From an uncultured Parabacteroides sp. (GTDB taxonomy: Bacteria; Bacteroidota; Bacteroidia; Bacteroidales; Tannerellaceae): a stretch of DNA of 25,277 nt. This document shows positions 1 through 7,837 of the stretch, piece by piece (within the stretch, counting starts at the first letter, position 1; every line of letters begins with the position of its first letter). The position numbers and the translations under genes are program-made. The notes beneath the pieces are model-generated. The model did not search any database and was not told the DNA's origin. It saw only the letters and a list, made by a program, of their open reading frames with translations. The stretch spans positions 1 to 25,277 of the forward strand of contig CAKVBA010000039.1 of NCBI GenBank assembly GCA_934725305.1, read 5' to 3'.

Positions 1-74
1 GGCGTTTAGCTCAGCTGGTTCAGAGCATCTGCCTTACAAGCAGAGGGTCGGCGGTTCGAATCCGTCAACGCCCA
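1..74 (+). tRNA. tRNA-Val (anticodon TAC), 5' end truncated by one base
   Basis: The cloverleaf folds with anticodon TAC in the loop CTTACAA, flanked by TCTGC/GCAGA. The T arm is GGCGG-TTCGAAT-CCGTC. The acceptor 3' strand AACGCCC pairs perfectly only if one more G lies just before the window (GGGCGTT). The gene therefore starts one base upstream and is nearly complete here. The discriminator is A at 74; CCA is not fully encoded (CC then G). Confidence 0.95.
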
Positions 75-77
75 CCG

Positions 78-112
78 AAAATCAGATAGTTGAGAAACTA
101 GCTGATTTTTTT
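78..112 (+). terminator. Intrinsic terminator of tRNA-Val
   Basis: Immediately after the tRNA, AAATCAG pairs with CTGATTT and TAGTT with AACTA around a GAGA loop, followed by a run of T. This is a standard rho-independent terminator and marks the end of the tRNA transcript. Confidence 0.85.
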
Positions 113-443
113 GTATATATACCTATCAACTTTCCTCCGGAAACCTATTACAATCTAAAAGAAGGATATTTATTCAGCTCATTGACGGAATAAGTGTTGT
201 CCCTCTGGCAGGACTATTCCGTTGGGATGGATTGGTAAAGCTGTTTTTGGAATAGGTCGGCATCTTTTCTGAAAAAGGGCGCACCCTTTTTGAAAAAAGG
301 CCGGCATCTTTTTTTCGAAGCATGAGTTCAAATAATCGTTTTTCATAATACGAAGTAAGCAATACTTCTCGAGGATAAAAAATTATCCCCACGAAAAATC
401 TACTGAACCCTCATGCTGCGCCTTGCTTTTTACTAATTCTAAC
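113..443. other. Non-coding gap between convergent tRNAs
   Basis: No credible gene is present. A 72-codon open frame on the minus strand (174-392) has no recognisable domain and runs through repeated sequence. The gap holds a palindrome at 185-222 (ACGGAATA/TATTCCGT, with an inner GTCC/GGAC) and a degenerate array with a 22-base period at about 234-320. The rest is AT-rich with no signal I can support. Confidence 0.6.
234..320. repeat. Degenerate 22-bp periodic array (copy 1)
   Basis: Successive units share a GG-rich start and a T-run followed by GAAA, for example GGTCGGCATCTTTTCTGAAA and GGCCGGCATCTTTTTTTCGA. The GG landmark recurs at about 234, 256, 278 and 300, a strict 22-base step. The neighbouring sequence includes TGACGGAATAA and CCGTTGGGATGG, words also present in the elements at 7405 and 21469. 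It looks like a diverged or partial member of the same family; I did not find the terminal direct repeats here. Confidence 0.55.
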
Positions 444-484
444 AAAAAGAGGCTGCATCAAAATAGTTAATTTGACACAGCCTC
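444..484 (-). terminator. Intrinsic terminator of tRNA-Arg
   Basis: Read on the minus strand, GAGGCTG pairs with CAGCCTC, and TCAAA pairs with TTTGA inside it. A run of five T follows. It lies just beyond the 3' end of tRNA-Arg. The inner stem differs by matched changes from the terminator at 11299-11341, which supports a real RNA fold. Confidence 0.85.
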
Positions 485-494
485 CTGCTATTTG

Positions 495-568
495 TGATTC
501 GAGTGGGATTCAAACCCACGACCTTCAGAACCGGAATCTGACGCTCTATTCAGCTAAGCTATCGAACC
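495..568 (-). tRNA. tRNA-Arg (anticodon CCG)
   Basis: The minus-strand cloverleaf has acceptor GGTTCGA/TCGAATC (one G-U pair), the anticodon loop TTCCGGT between TCAGA and TCTGA, and a T arm GTGGG-TTTGAAT-CCCAC. Discriminator A; CCA is not encoded in full. It diverges from asnA. Confidence 0.95.
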
Positions 569-578
569 AAAACGATGA

Positions 579-610
579 CAAAAGTAAACATAATCTTTTA
601 GTTTCACAAA
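579..610 (-). promoter_or_regulatory. Bacteroides-type promoter for tRNA-Arg
   Basis: On the minus strand, TACTTTTG (579-586) matches the -7 consensus TAnnTTTG, with TTTG (607-610) about 20 bases upstream as the -33 element. It sits 10 bases before the tRNA 5' end. A second -7-like word, TACATTTG (607-614), overlaps the -33 element, so the exact start is open. Confidence 0.55.
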
Positions 611-694
611 TGTAACTACTAAATATTTCCAATATGATAAATTGTCGCTCTTAACTGAAAAAACTTCCATTTTGCAAATAAATCACATCAATAA

Positions 695-724
695 TTGCAA
701 CTTTGACTGTAATCATTATCTTTG
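695..724 (+). promoter_or_regulatory. Bacteroides-type promoter for asnA-ung
   Basis: TTG at 695-697 is followed after exactly 19 bases by TATCTTTG at 717-724, matching the Bacteroides -33/-7 pattern. It predicts transcription starting near 730 and a leader of about 30 bases before the asnA ATG. Confidence 0.7.
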
Positions 725-760
725 CCCCGCAGAATATACAAATACTAAGTAATACAAAAC

Positions 761-1798
761 ATGAGCTACTTAATTAAACCTGCTGGATACAAATCTCTAC
801 TTAGTCTGTCTCAAACCGAGATGGGTATTAAAAAGATCAAAGACTTTTTCCAGCAGAACCTTTCTTCTGAATTACGCTTACGACGAGTGACCGCACCTTT
901 GTTTGTATTAAAAGGCATGGGTATTAACGATGACTTGAATGGTGTTGAACGAGCTGTTACTTTTCCTATTAAAGACTTGAACGACTCTAAAGCCGAGATT
1001 GTACACTCGCTGGCTAAATGGAAAAGACTTACATTGGCTGAATATCAGATTGAAGAAGGTTATGGTATCTATACCGACATGAACGCTATCCGCTCAGACG
1101 AAGAATTGGGCAATCTGCACTCATTGTATGTGGACCAGTGGGACTGGGAACGTGTAATGAGCGAAAAAGAGCGTAATGTCGACTTCCTGAAAGAGATTGT
1201 GGTCCGCATCTATGCAGCTATGGTCCGTACAGAATACTTAGTCTATGAAATGTTTCCTGTAATCCGCCCCACATTGCCTCAACATATCCAGTTTATCCAT
1301 GCCGAAGAGTTGTTACAGATGTATCCGACACTCACACCGAAAGAACGCGAAGATGCCATCGCCAAGAAGTATGGCGCAGTCTTCATTATCGGCATCGGTT
1401 GTAAACTAAGCGACGGAAAGAAGCATGACGGACGTGCTCCGGACTACGATGACTGGTCTACGGTTACAGAGAATGGTTTGTGTGGCTTGAATGGCGACCT
1501 GTTGGTTTGGGACGATGTATTAAATCGCGCCATGGAACTTTCTTCTATGGGCATCCGTGTCAACAAAGAGACATTACTTCGACAGCTGAGCATGTGTAAT
1601 GCCGAAGAGAAAAAAGAACTTTATTTCCACAAACGTCTGCTCAACGGTGAACTTCCTCAAAGTATCGGTGGCGGTATCGGCCAAAGCCGTCTTTGTATGT
1701 TCTACCTGCGCAAGGCTCATATCGGCGAGATTCAGGCAAGTATCTGGCCCGAAGAAATGAGACGCGAAGCACGTGAAGCGGGCATGACACTTATTTAA
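761..1798 (+). CDS. asnA: Aspartate--ammonia ligase (asparagine synthetase A)
   Basis: This cytoplasmic enzyme makes asparagine from aspartate, ammonia and ATP. The 345-residue product follows the AsnA family along its whole length. It has VHSLAKWKR at 81-89, YVDQWDWERVM at 123-133, APDYDDWST at 226-234, LNGDLLVW at 243-250, ELSSMGIRV at 259-267 and the glycine-rich GGGIGQSR at 303-310, part of the class II aminoacyl-tRNA-synthetase-like active site. It is slightly longer than the E. coli enzyme (330). The ATG lies about 30 bases after a good promoter. Only six bases separate it from ung, so the two are probably co-transcribed, though their functions are unrelated. Confidence 0.97.
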   Translation: MSYLIKPAGYKSLLSLSQTEMGIKKIKDFFQQNLSSELRLRRVTAPLFVLKGMGINDDLNGVERAVTFPIKDLNDSKAEIVHSLAKWKRLTLAEYQIEEGYGIYTDMNAIRSDEELGNLHSLYVDQWDWERVMSEKERNVDFLKEIVVRIYAAMVRTEYLVYEMFPVIRPTLPQHIQFIHAEELLQMYPTLTPKEREDAIAKKYGAVFIIGIGCKLSDGKKHDGRAPDYDDWSTVTENGLCGLNGDLLVWDDVLNRAMELSSMGIRVNKETLLRQLSMCNAEEKKELYFHKRLLNGELPQSIGGGIGQSRLCMFYLRKAHIGEIQASIWPEEMRREAREAGMTLI

Positions 1799-1804
1799 TA
1801 AGAT

Positions 1805-2467
1805 ATGGAAGTCAGGATTGAACAGAGCTGGAAAGAACAGCTGAGAGAAGAGTTTGACAAGGACTACTTCTCACAGCTGACTACTTTTATCAGACAAGAA
1901 TATAAGACAACAATGGTCTATCCGCCGGGATCGTGCATGTTTAATGCGTTTGACCACTGTCCTTTCGACAAAGTAAAGGTGGTTATCTTGGGACAAGATC
2001 CTTACCATGAACCCGGTCAGGCTCACGGCCTATGTTTTTCAGTACAAGACGGAACGCCTTTTCCGCCTTCGCTGGTGAATATATTCAAAGAGATACAAAA
2101 CGACTTGGGAAAACCTATTCCCTCGTCTGGCAATTTGCTGCGCTGGGCCGACCAAGGTGTATTGTTGCTAAATGCGACACTCACGGTAAGAGCTCATCAG
2201 GCCGGATCTCATCAGAACAAAGGATGGGAAACTTTTACCGATGCGGTGATCCAAAAGCTGGCAACCCAAAAGAGCCACATCGTCTATATCCTTTGGGGCG
2301 CTTATGCCCAAAAGAAAGGAGCCATCATTGACACACAACGCAATCTTGTGCTCAAGTCGGCTCATCCTTCTCCCCTATCTGCCTACCGCGGATTCTTCGG
2401 GAACAAACATTTCAGCAAGGCGAATGACTATCTAATTGCGACAGGACAAACGCCTATCGACTGGTAA
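1805..2467 (+). CDS. ung: Uracil-DNA glycosylase, family 1
   Basis: The enzyme removes uracil from DNA as the first step of base excision repair. The 220-residue product has the family-1 water-activating motif GQDPYH at 63-68 (catalytic Asp65), followed by the uracil-pocket segment through GLCFSV (75-80), and the DNA-intercalation motif HPSPLSAYRG from His187. Length is typical. The gene starts six bases after asnA and has no promoter of its own that I can see. An 18-bp perfect hairpin lies downstream. Confidence 0.97.
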   Translation: MEVRIEQSWKEQLREEFDKDYFSQLTTFIRQEYKTTMVYPPGSCMFNAFDHCPFDKVKVVILGQDPYHEPGQAHGLCFSVQDGTPFPPSLVNIFKEIQNDLGKPIPSSGNLLRWADQGVLLLNATLTVRAHQAGSHQNKGWETFTDAVIQKLATQKSHIVYILWGAYAQKKGAIIDTQRNLVLKSAHPSPLSAYRGFFGNKHFSKANDYLIATGQTPIDW

Positions 2468-2508
2468 TAGTTGCGAGATAAGAGACAGAACGAACGTAAC
2501 GGACAATC

Positions 2509-2560
2509 ATAAGAAATCCCTGCCAATCTCTTCACAGAGCTTTTGGCAGGGATTTCTTAT
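2509..2560. terminator. Bidirectional hairpin between ung and lptD
   Basis: An 18-base arm (2509-2526, containing AAGAAATCCCTGCCAA) is the perfect reverse complement of 2543-2560, with a 16-base loop. It sits between the convergent ends of ung and the lptD-like gene. The stem bases are A/T-rich, but there is no long T-run, so it could be a terminator for both genes or a 3'-end stabiliser. Confidence 0.7.
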
Positions 2561-2581
2561 ATTCTGATAGGGAGATTGGAA

Positions 2582-5311
2582 TTAATACCACTTCTGTCCA
2601 TCGCGGAAGTTGCTGCTCTTATCATACTTCAAGTCTTTCAACAAGGATGAGCTTACCGCAACAGAAAACGAGTATGACTTATAAGGACCTACCGGAACAA
2701 AGCTAGCAGTCATCTGCCAACAGTGCATATCACGAACAACGTTACAAGTCATATAAGAGATTTTCTTCACATCAAAATCGTATGTTGCATTGAAATTGAT
2801 ACGCCAATTCTTCGTTGGCTGAATATTTCCATTAAAACTCAATGAATTGGTGACAGCATACTTATATTCCTTCTTCTTTTCATCGAAACGACTATAATCA
2901 TAAGCCAACCGCATACTATAGCTGAACGAAAGACTCCACGGAATGCTGCAAACCAAATAGCCATCAGAGTCATATTCGCCGGTCTTCTTCTTCTGGCCCA
3001 ACAGACGCTCAGATTTCTGTTCATTACCCTCCGGATCCATGCCATCTTCAAACTCTGATCCACCATCGGGAGTCTTATTCTTATTCTTCGTATCCGATGA
3101 ACGATCTTCCCGGCCAAACCATTTCTTGAAGGTATCATTATTGAGCGTATAAGAGAAGCTGGTTCCCGTTGAACGCAAACGTCCAATACCTTTGCCAGCC
3201 TTCCAACGAGTCACATTCTTACGGGAAACCACACCTCGGTCATCGACATCATAGGTGTAGGTATCAAAGACACCATTCAGGTTCAAGGTATAGCTCTTTG
3301 ACAACTTCAAGCGCAAGCCCACATTCAAGTCGCTCCATTGGAATGAATCGACCGCCATGTTATAACTCATACCCAACGACAATTTATCAACCAGGCTGAT
3401 CTTCTTAAACCCTGTAGAGTCTTTATCTGAACGCACCTTCATTTCAATGTTGTTATCAACATTGAAGTTAATACTACCGGACTTGCCACGCCCCGGCACA
3501 CCATAAGCATTGTGCTGGTAAGGAGAATAGACATAATGAACATCGCGTCCATCGGCTCCGGTATAGACAAACTCGTCATAGTAGCCATAATGAGAAGAGC
3601 CAAAGTCGGGTTGAGCACTCAAACTGATTGAAGGCTCGAAACGATGGCGGATCATCTCCACTTTGTTGCCCAAAAATGGCAACGGCTTAAAGAATCCATA
3701 AAGTGTTGTCGAAGCAGAAATGGATGTATTGAAATCATACACCCGATAGAATCCATAAGTCGTATCCTGAGGTGTTATGCGCTGAGTTCTTTCATCATAA
3801 CCTTGCGTAATCTTATTGGTGTACCAACGTTCTTTATAGTTAAACGAAGGAGAGATATTCAGATATTTAAACAACTGGAACGTGGCACTCACCGGAATCG
3901 TATGCTGCATGCCATTCTTCCAATCCTTAATCAGGTTTGACTTGAACAACAGATCTTCTTTTGTCTGTATGCTATTGGTGAAGATACCGGAATAGCTCAT
4001 CGAGATCTTTTCGTACCAACGCTCTTTACCCATGCCATGTTTCCGCTTGAAGGGGAAGATACGGCTCATCGAAATTGTCAAGTCGGGCAACGTCATAGAG
4101 ATAGATGAATCGCGAGTCACCTGATTGACATTCATCGTGGCCGATAGCGTAAAGGGATTGTTAGGGAATCTCTTCGTGATATTCACACTAGAACTCTTGG
4201 TATTCTGGTTGATGTCGCTATTATAGAGACTCTGTGTATTGTTACGGTCATAACTACTTGTTGAGAAGTTCACACTGGCCGAGAACGACAAGAAGGGATT
4301 GGCCTTGGGATCTTGTGAGTGCGTCCAGCTCAACTTCATGTCTTTCGCCAAGCTATAGTCCGGCAAACCTTTATCGCCCAACTTGGTAACCAGATAAGAA
4401 GCATCAAAGTTTCCTGAGTATTTGTAACGTTTACGATAGTTGGAACGAGCCTTTAAACCCCACGAACCTTTCGTATAGATTTCTCCGGTCAAGGCAAGAT
4501 CCATATAATCGCTCAATGCGAAATAGTAACCACCATCACGCAAGAAGAAGCCTCGCGAACTCTCATCTCCAAAGGTGGGGAACAAGATACCGGATGAATA
4601 GGTGCTTGAAAAAGGGAAGAAGCAGAAAGGAAGACCCAACGGATACAAAGGCACATCTTCCAACACCAGATAAACCGGACCTGTCACGATATTCTTCTTA
4701 GGACGCACCTTGGCTTTGGTCATCTGAATATAGAAGTGAGGATGTTCATGATCGTCACAGGTCGTATATTTACCACCCACCATATTCATCACATCGTCTT
4801 CCATCTTCTTGGTTTGCCCGGCGGTCACGAATCCTTCGCCCTGCTGCGTAATCACATTGGTTATATAACCTTTCTTGGTACCAAAGTTATAGCGCATGGT
4901 TTTAGACTCATACTCCTGATTGCCATCCTTGAAAAGCGGATAGCCAAACTCCGCGCCAATTGAATCCAGACCAAACTTGGCATACACCAAGCTGCTGTCC
5001 ATATTCATTTCGATCTTCTCGGCCTGCAATTCTATCTGCTGATATTTCACATTACCCTCGCCATATAGAAATGCCATATTTCCGGCCGTCATCACTATTG
5101 AGTCGGCCGCCTGATAAGCAACCGGTGCATCCAATGCCTGCTTCCTGGTCTTCGTACTATCAGACAGAGCCGCACTATCTACCGGCGTCTGTAACAAATC
5201 TTTACGCATAGCAAGGCTGTCCGCAGAAGACACCAACTCCTGCGAATGCAACAACGAAGCACTCGCCAAAAAGCAAAATAGGATTATTAAGACTCTATTA
5301 TTCGTCAACAT
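2582..5311 (-). CDS. lptD: LptD-like LPS-assembly outer-membrane protein
   Basis: The product is expected to insert lipopolysaccharide into the outer leaflet of the outer membrane. The chosen ATG (5311) gives 909 residues starting with a clear signal peptide ending near LLHSQ. A frame extension further upstream would begin before the promoter-like box at 5340. After the signal comes an OstA/LptA-like jellyroll region (GEGNVKYQ), then the conserved PVYLVLEDVPLYPLGLPF segment typical of Bacteroidales LptD. A long beta-barrel follows, ending in KWY. A charged, low-complexity stretch (about 740-790) sits late in the barrel and is probably a loop. It follows the HD-domain gene on the same strand. 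Assignment as LptD rests on family features; partner LptE is not in the window. Confidence 0.85.
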   Translation of the reverse strand: MLTNNRVLIILFCFLASASLLHSQELVSSADSLAMRKDLLQTPVDSAALSDSTKTRKQALDAPVAYQAADSIVMTAGNMAFLYGEGNVKYQQIELQAEKIEMNMDSSLVYAKFGLDSIGAEFGYPLFKDGNQEYESKTMRYNFGTKKGYITNVITQQGEGFVTAGQTKKMEDDVMNMVGGKYTTCDDHEHPHFYIQMTKAKVRPKKNIVTGPVYLVLEDVPLYPLGLPFCFFPFSSTYSSGILFPTFGDESSRGFFLRDGGYYFALSDYMDLALTGEIYTKGSWGLKARSNYRKRYKYSGNFDASYLVTKLGDKGLPDYSLAKDMKLSWTHSQDPKANPFLSFSASVNFSTSSYDRNNTQSLYNSDINQNTKSSSVNITKRFPNNPFTLSATMNVNQVTRDSSISMTLPDLTISMSRIFPFKRKHGMGKERWYEKISMSYSGIFTNSIQTKEDLLFKSNLIKDWKNGMQHTIPVSATFQLFKYLNISPSFNYKERWYTNKITQGYDERTQRITPQDTTYGFYRVYDFNTSISASTTLYGFFKPLPFLGNKVEMIRHRFEPSISLSAQPDFGSSHYGYYDEFVYTGADGRDVHYVYSPYQHNAYGVPGRGKSGSINFNVDNNIEMKVRSDKDSTGFKKISLVDKLSLGMSYNMAVDSFQWSDLNVGLRLKLSKSYTLNLNGVFDTYTYDVDDRGVVSRKNVTRWKAGKGIGRLRSTGTSFSYTLNNDTFKKWFGREDRSSDTKNKNKTPDGGSEFEDGMDPEGNEQKSERLLGQKKKTGEYDSDGYLVCSIPWSLSFSYSMRLAYDYSRFDEKKKEYKYAVTNSLSFNGNIQPTKNWRINFNATYDFDVKKISYMTCNVVRDMHCWQMTASFVPVGPYKSYSFSVAVSSSLLKDLKYDKSSNFRDGQKWY

Positions 5312-5339
5312 ATCATTCCAACCATTCCGGTTCAACTTG

Positions 5340-5347
5340 CAAATGTA
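5340..5347 (-). promoter_or_regulatory. Possible -7 box for lptD
   Basis: TACATTTG on the minus strand matches TAnnTTTG and lies 29 bases before the chosen lptD ATG. No TTG is seen at the expected distance upstream. It lies just past the HD gene stop, so lptD may be transcribed both from here and by read-through. Confidence 0.35.
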
Positions 5348-5373
5348 TAACAAATAAACGAGCCTCACCGCTT

Positions 5374-5916
5374 TTATACATCTAAAAAGAGTTTACACCA
5401 GGTTTCAAACTGCTTCACCGTCTCTTCTCCATACTTGGAAAGTCCCTGCTTGATCTTTTCAATAGACTTCTCTTTGTCCAATTTTGTCTTACTAAAGAAC
5501 TTATCGGCAAAGCAGATCAGTTGCTCTTCCATCGTTACCGGACGCATATCACGATGGGGCACAGGCAAATCGCGTTCTTCAATCATAGCCAACGACAAAC
5601 CGGTTCCGGTGTGACGCTCACAGACCATCGCATGACGAGGATAGCCTTCTTTACGCATCAACTCAGCTCCCAAATAACCATGACAGATATAAGGGGCATC
5701 GCCCACACAACCGATAGGAGCTGCATCACATTTGAAGACGCCTATATCATGCAGCATAGCAGCCTCTTCAATAAATTGTAAATCCAGATTCATCTCCGGA
5801 TGCATTCGTGCAATGGCCAATGCTTTGTCTGCCACACTACGGCTGTGTTTTACCAAGATCCGATAGGCTTCGGAATCCGGGCGATAATATTTTGCAATAA
5901 TATCCAATGGATTCAT
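5374..5916 (-). CDS. HD-domain phosphohydrolase-like protein
   Basis: This is a 180-residue cytoplasmic protein of the HD metal-dependent hydrolase superfamily. Likely metal ligands are His24 (KHSRSVAD), His56-Asp57 (MLHDIG), His79 (ICHGYLG) and His102 (ERHTGTG), spaced as in the compact single-domain HD proteins. The substrate cannot be told from sequence; nucleotides or phosphorylated metabolites are usual for the superfamily. A GTG four codons upstream is possible, but the ATG is preferred. It has a good promoter and precedes lptD by about 60 bases on the same strand. Confidence 0.85.
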   Translation of the reverse strand: MNPLDIIAKYYRPDSEAYRILVKHSRSVADKALAIARMHPEMNLDLQFIEEAAMLHDIGVFKCDAAPIGCVGDAPYICHGYLGAELMRKEGYPRHAMVCERHTGTGLSLAMIEERDLPVPHRDMRPVTMEEQLICFADKFFSKTKLDKEKSIEKIKQGLSKYGEETVKQFETWCKLFLDV

Positions 5917-5947
5917 GTTGATATACACTACTAATGATTAAACGCCG

Positions 5948-5977
5948 CAAAGGTACAAATTCCCACTCCTTAATCAA
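5948..5977 (-). promoter_or_regulatory. Bacteroides-type promoter for the HD gene (and lptD)
   Basis: On the minus strand TACCTTTG (5948-5955) lies 19 bases after TTG (5975-5977), the ideal -33/-7 arrangement. It is back to back with the namZ-like promoter at 6060-6089, so the 200-base gap is a divergent promoter region. Confidence 0.7.
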
Positions 5978-6059
5978 ACATTGCGAGGACTAACACGAAG
6001 TATTCTTTACGGAAAATAAACACAAGGCTTTCTCCCATAAATGCTCCCGGAAAGTCATT

Positions 6060-6089
6060 TTGTTTTCCGGAAAAAACAAACTATTTTTG
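6060..6089 (+). promoter_or_regulatory. Bacteroides-type promoter for the NamZ-like gene
   Basis: TTG at 6060-6062 is followed after 19 bases by TATTTTTG at 6082-6089. The ATG is 28 bases downstream. The spacer contains the palindrome TTTTCCGGAAAA, a possible operator but unproven. Confidence 0.7.
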
Positions 6090-6117
6090 CTACACATGTA
6101 CATAGACAATATACATT

Positions 6118-7329
6118 ATGAAAACTCTTTACTGGATCCATCTGATATGGATCTTTCTGGTCTGTATGCCAGATGTTAAAGCGCAAACAACAACATCAGA
6201 TGCGCCATTGAAACTGGGCGCCGAACGATTGGATGTGATCACTCAGCTGCTCAAGGATAAAAAGGTGGGGCTGGTTGTCAATCAAACGTCAATCTTGGAA
6301 AGCCGGCAGATTCATCTATTGGATGCTTTACTGGCCGAAAAGATCAACGTAAAGAAAGTGTTTGCACCGGAACATGGTTTCCGTGGCATAGCCGATGCCG
6401 GACAAAAGGTTAATGATAGCCGCGACATTAAGACGGGCATTCCTATCTATTCAATCTATGGAAAAAATAAAAAACCCACGGCCGAACAATTGGCCGATCT
6501 GGATGTGGTGGTATTCGACATTCAGGATGTGGGCGCACGCTTCTATACCTATATCAGCACCATGCACTATGTGATGGAGGCTTGTGCCGAAAACGGCAAG
6601 ATGATGATTGTGCTTGACCGTCCCAATCCCAATGACTTTGTTGATGGACCTATTCGCGAAGCGGGTCTGGAATCATTTGTCAGCTTGGATCCGTTACCCT
6701 TGTTGCATGGCCTTACTATCGGCGAACTGGCACAGATGATCAATGGCGAAGGCTGGTTGAAAAGCAATCCGGACTCTTGCAAACTACAGGTGGTGGCCAT
6801 GGAGAACTGGAAACATGGCGATCCCTATTGGCTGCCGGTCAAACCTTCGCCCAATCTACCTAACGATCAGGCGGTTCGTCTATATCCTTCACTCTGCTTC
6901 TTCGAGGCCACTAATGTGAGTGTGGGACGCGGAACCTATTCACCCTTCCAAGTGATTGGTGCACCGGAAAAGCAGTATGGCGATTTCAGATTCACTCCCA
7001 TTTCACTGAAAGGATTTGATACCAATCCGCTACATAAAGATCGCATCTGCTATGGTGTGGACTTGCGAGAGTATCCCTTCGAAGGCGGATTGACTCTTCG
7101 TTTCTTCCTCTCCTTTTTTGAGAAATCGGGTAAAAGCCCGCAGTTCTTTAGCCGTGCTCATTGGTTCGATCTGTTGGCCGGCACCAAGAAACTACGTCAA
7201 CAGATTCTACAAGGACTATCGGAAGATGAGATTCGAGCCAGCTGGCAACCGGCTTTGGAACAATATAAACAGATGCGAAAGAAATACCTCTTATATCCCG
7301 ATTATCCAACAGAAAACGAAGAAGAGTAG
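6118..7329 (+). CDS. namZ: DUF1343 / NamZ-like exo-beta-N-acetylmuramidase
   Basis: The 403-residue product belongs to DUF1343, whose characterised members (NamZ) release N-acetylmuramic acid from the non-reducing end of peptidoglycan fragments. It starts with a signal peptide cut near VKAQ, so it acts outside the cytoplasm. Family landmarks are VVNQTS (53-58), EHGFRG (85-90), YSIYG (111-115), DIQDVGARFYTY (134-145), LDRPNPND, PSPNLPN and GRGTYSPFQ. Length is near the family norm. It is a single-gene unit with its own promoter, and the following 588 bases are non-coding. Function as a muramidase is by family; use of the symbol namZ is an inference. Confidence 0.85.
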   Translation: MKTLYWIHLIWIFLVCMPDVKAQTTTSDAPLKLGAERLDVITQLLKDKKVGLVVNQTSILESRQIHLLDALLAEKINVKKVFAPEHGFRGIADAGQKVNDSRDIKTGIPIYSIYGKNKKPTAEQLADLDVVVFDIQDVGARFYTYISTMHYVMEACAENGKMMIVLDRPNPNDFVDGPIREAGLESFVSLDPLPLLHGLTIGELAQMINGEGWLKSNPDSCKLQVVAMENWKHGDPYWLPVKPSPNLPNDQAVRLYPSLCFFEATNVSVGRGTYSPFQVIGAPEKQYGDFRFTPISLKGFDTNPLHKDRICYGVDLREYPFEGGLTLRFFLSFFEKSGKSPQFFSRAHWFDLLAGTKKLRQQILQGLSEDEIRASWQPALEQYKQMRKKYLLYPDYPTENEEE

Positions 7330-7837
7330 ATAAACATCAACTTCCCTGTTTATATAAATGAATAGTCTATCCTCTCTGAATTAAATATGCGCGCTGAGAG
7401 ATAGTTATTGTGTTTTTATCCGGATTATTATTTACTAAAAACGGTAAAGGATCCGGCAGAAACAACGGGCAACTTCGCCGGACTTGACAGACGAATCTGT
7501 CTCGGCCCAAACACCCTGAAAAAAGGGGCTATAGCCTATCTTTCAATAGGTCTATAGAGTTTTCGGAAAAAGGGTATAGACTTTTCGGGAAAAGGGTAGG
7601 GACTTTTTTGAAAATGGGTAGCACCGTTGGAATTGGGTAGGCACTCCGTTCGGATTGGGTAGGCACCCATTTTTGACGGAATAACTACTCCGTTTTAACC
7701 GGATTAGCAGTCTCTTGTCAGCCTGTTGACTTATTGTATTTTTATGGATGATAAATGTGCCTTCAACGTAACCATTGCAATCTGTTCCAAACAAGCACCA
7801 ACAAGAATTGTAATCTAATGACTGAATTGGGATAAAA
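7330..7837. other. Non-coding gap downstream of the NamZ-like gene
   Basis: No gene is supported. A hairpin at 7367-7404 (CTAT-CTCTC against GAGAGATAG, one bulged base) is followed by TTATTGTGTTTTT and may terminate the NamZ-like transcript. From 7405 to 7745 the gap is filled by a repeat element. An 80-codon minus-strand frame (7552-7794) crosses the array and is not believed to be coding. Confidence 0.6.
7405..7745 (+). repeat. Intergenic repeat element, copy A
   Basis: The element is bounded by the direct repeats TTATTGTGTTTTTAT (7405-7419) and TTATTGTATTTTTAT (7731-7745). Inside, a left part (AACAACGGGCAAC, TTGACAGACGAATC) matches the element at 21469-21810. A degenerate array follows, with GGGTA landmarks at 7572, 7594, 7616, 7635 and 7657: a 22-base step, with one unit of 19. 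The right part has ACTACTCC and the border repeat. It sits between convergent genes. I do not recognise a named repeat family. Confidence 0.75.

Noticed and set aside
174..392. 72-codon minus-strand open frame between the tRNAs
   Set aside because: It runs through the periodic array and palindrome, has no signal peptide or known motif, and has low-complexity content.
5312..5368. Upstream extension of lptD by 19 codons
   Set aside because: It would place charged residues before the signal peptide and begins before the promoter-like box at 5340-5347.
7548..7680. CRISPR array in repeat copy A or B
   Set aside because: Units are contiguous, degenerate and 22 bases long, with no unique spacers between constant repeats and no cas genes in the window.
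7552..7794. 80-codon minus-strand open frame across repeat copy A
   Set aside because: The array step of 22 bases shifts frame each unit, and no equivalent frame is maintained in copy B.
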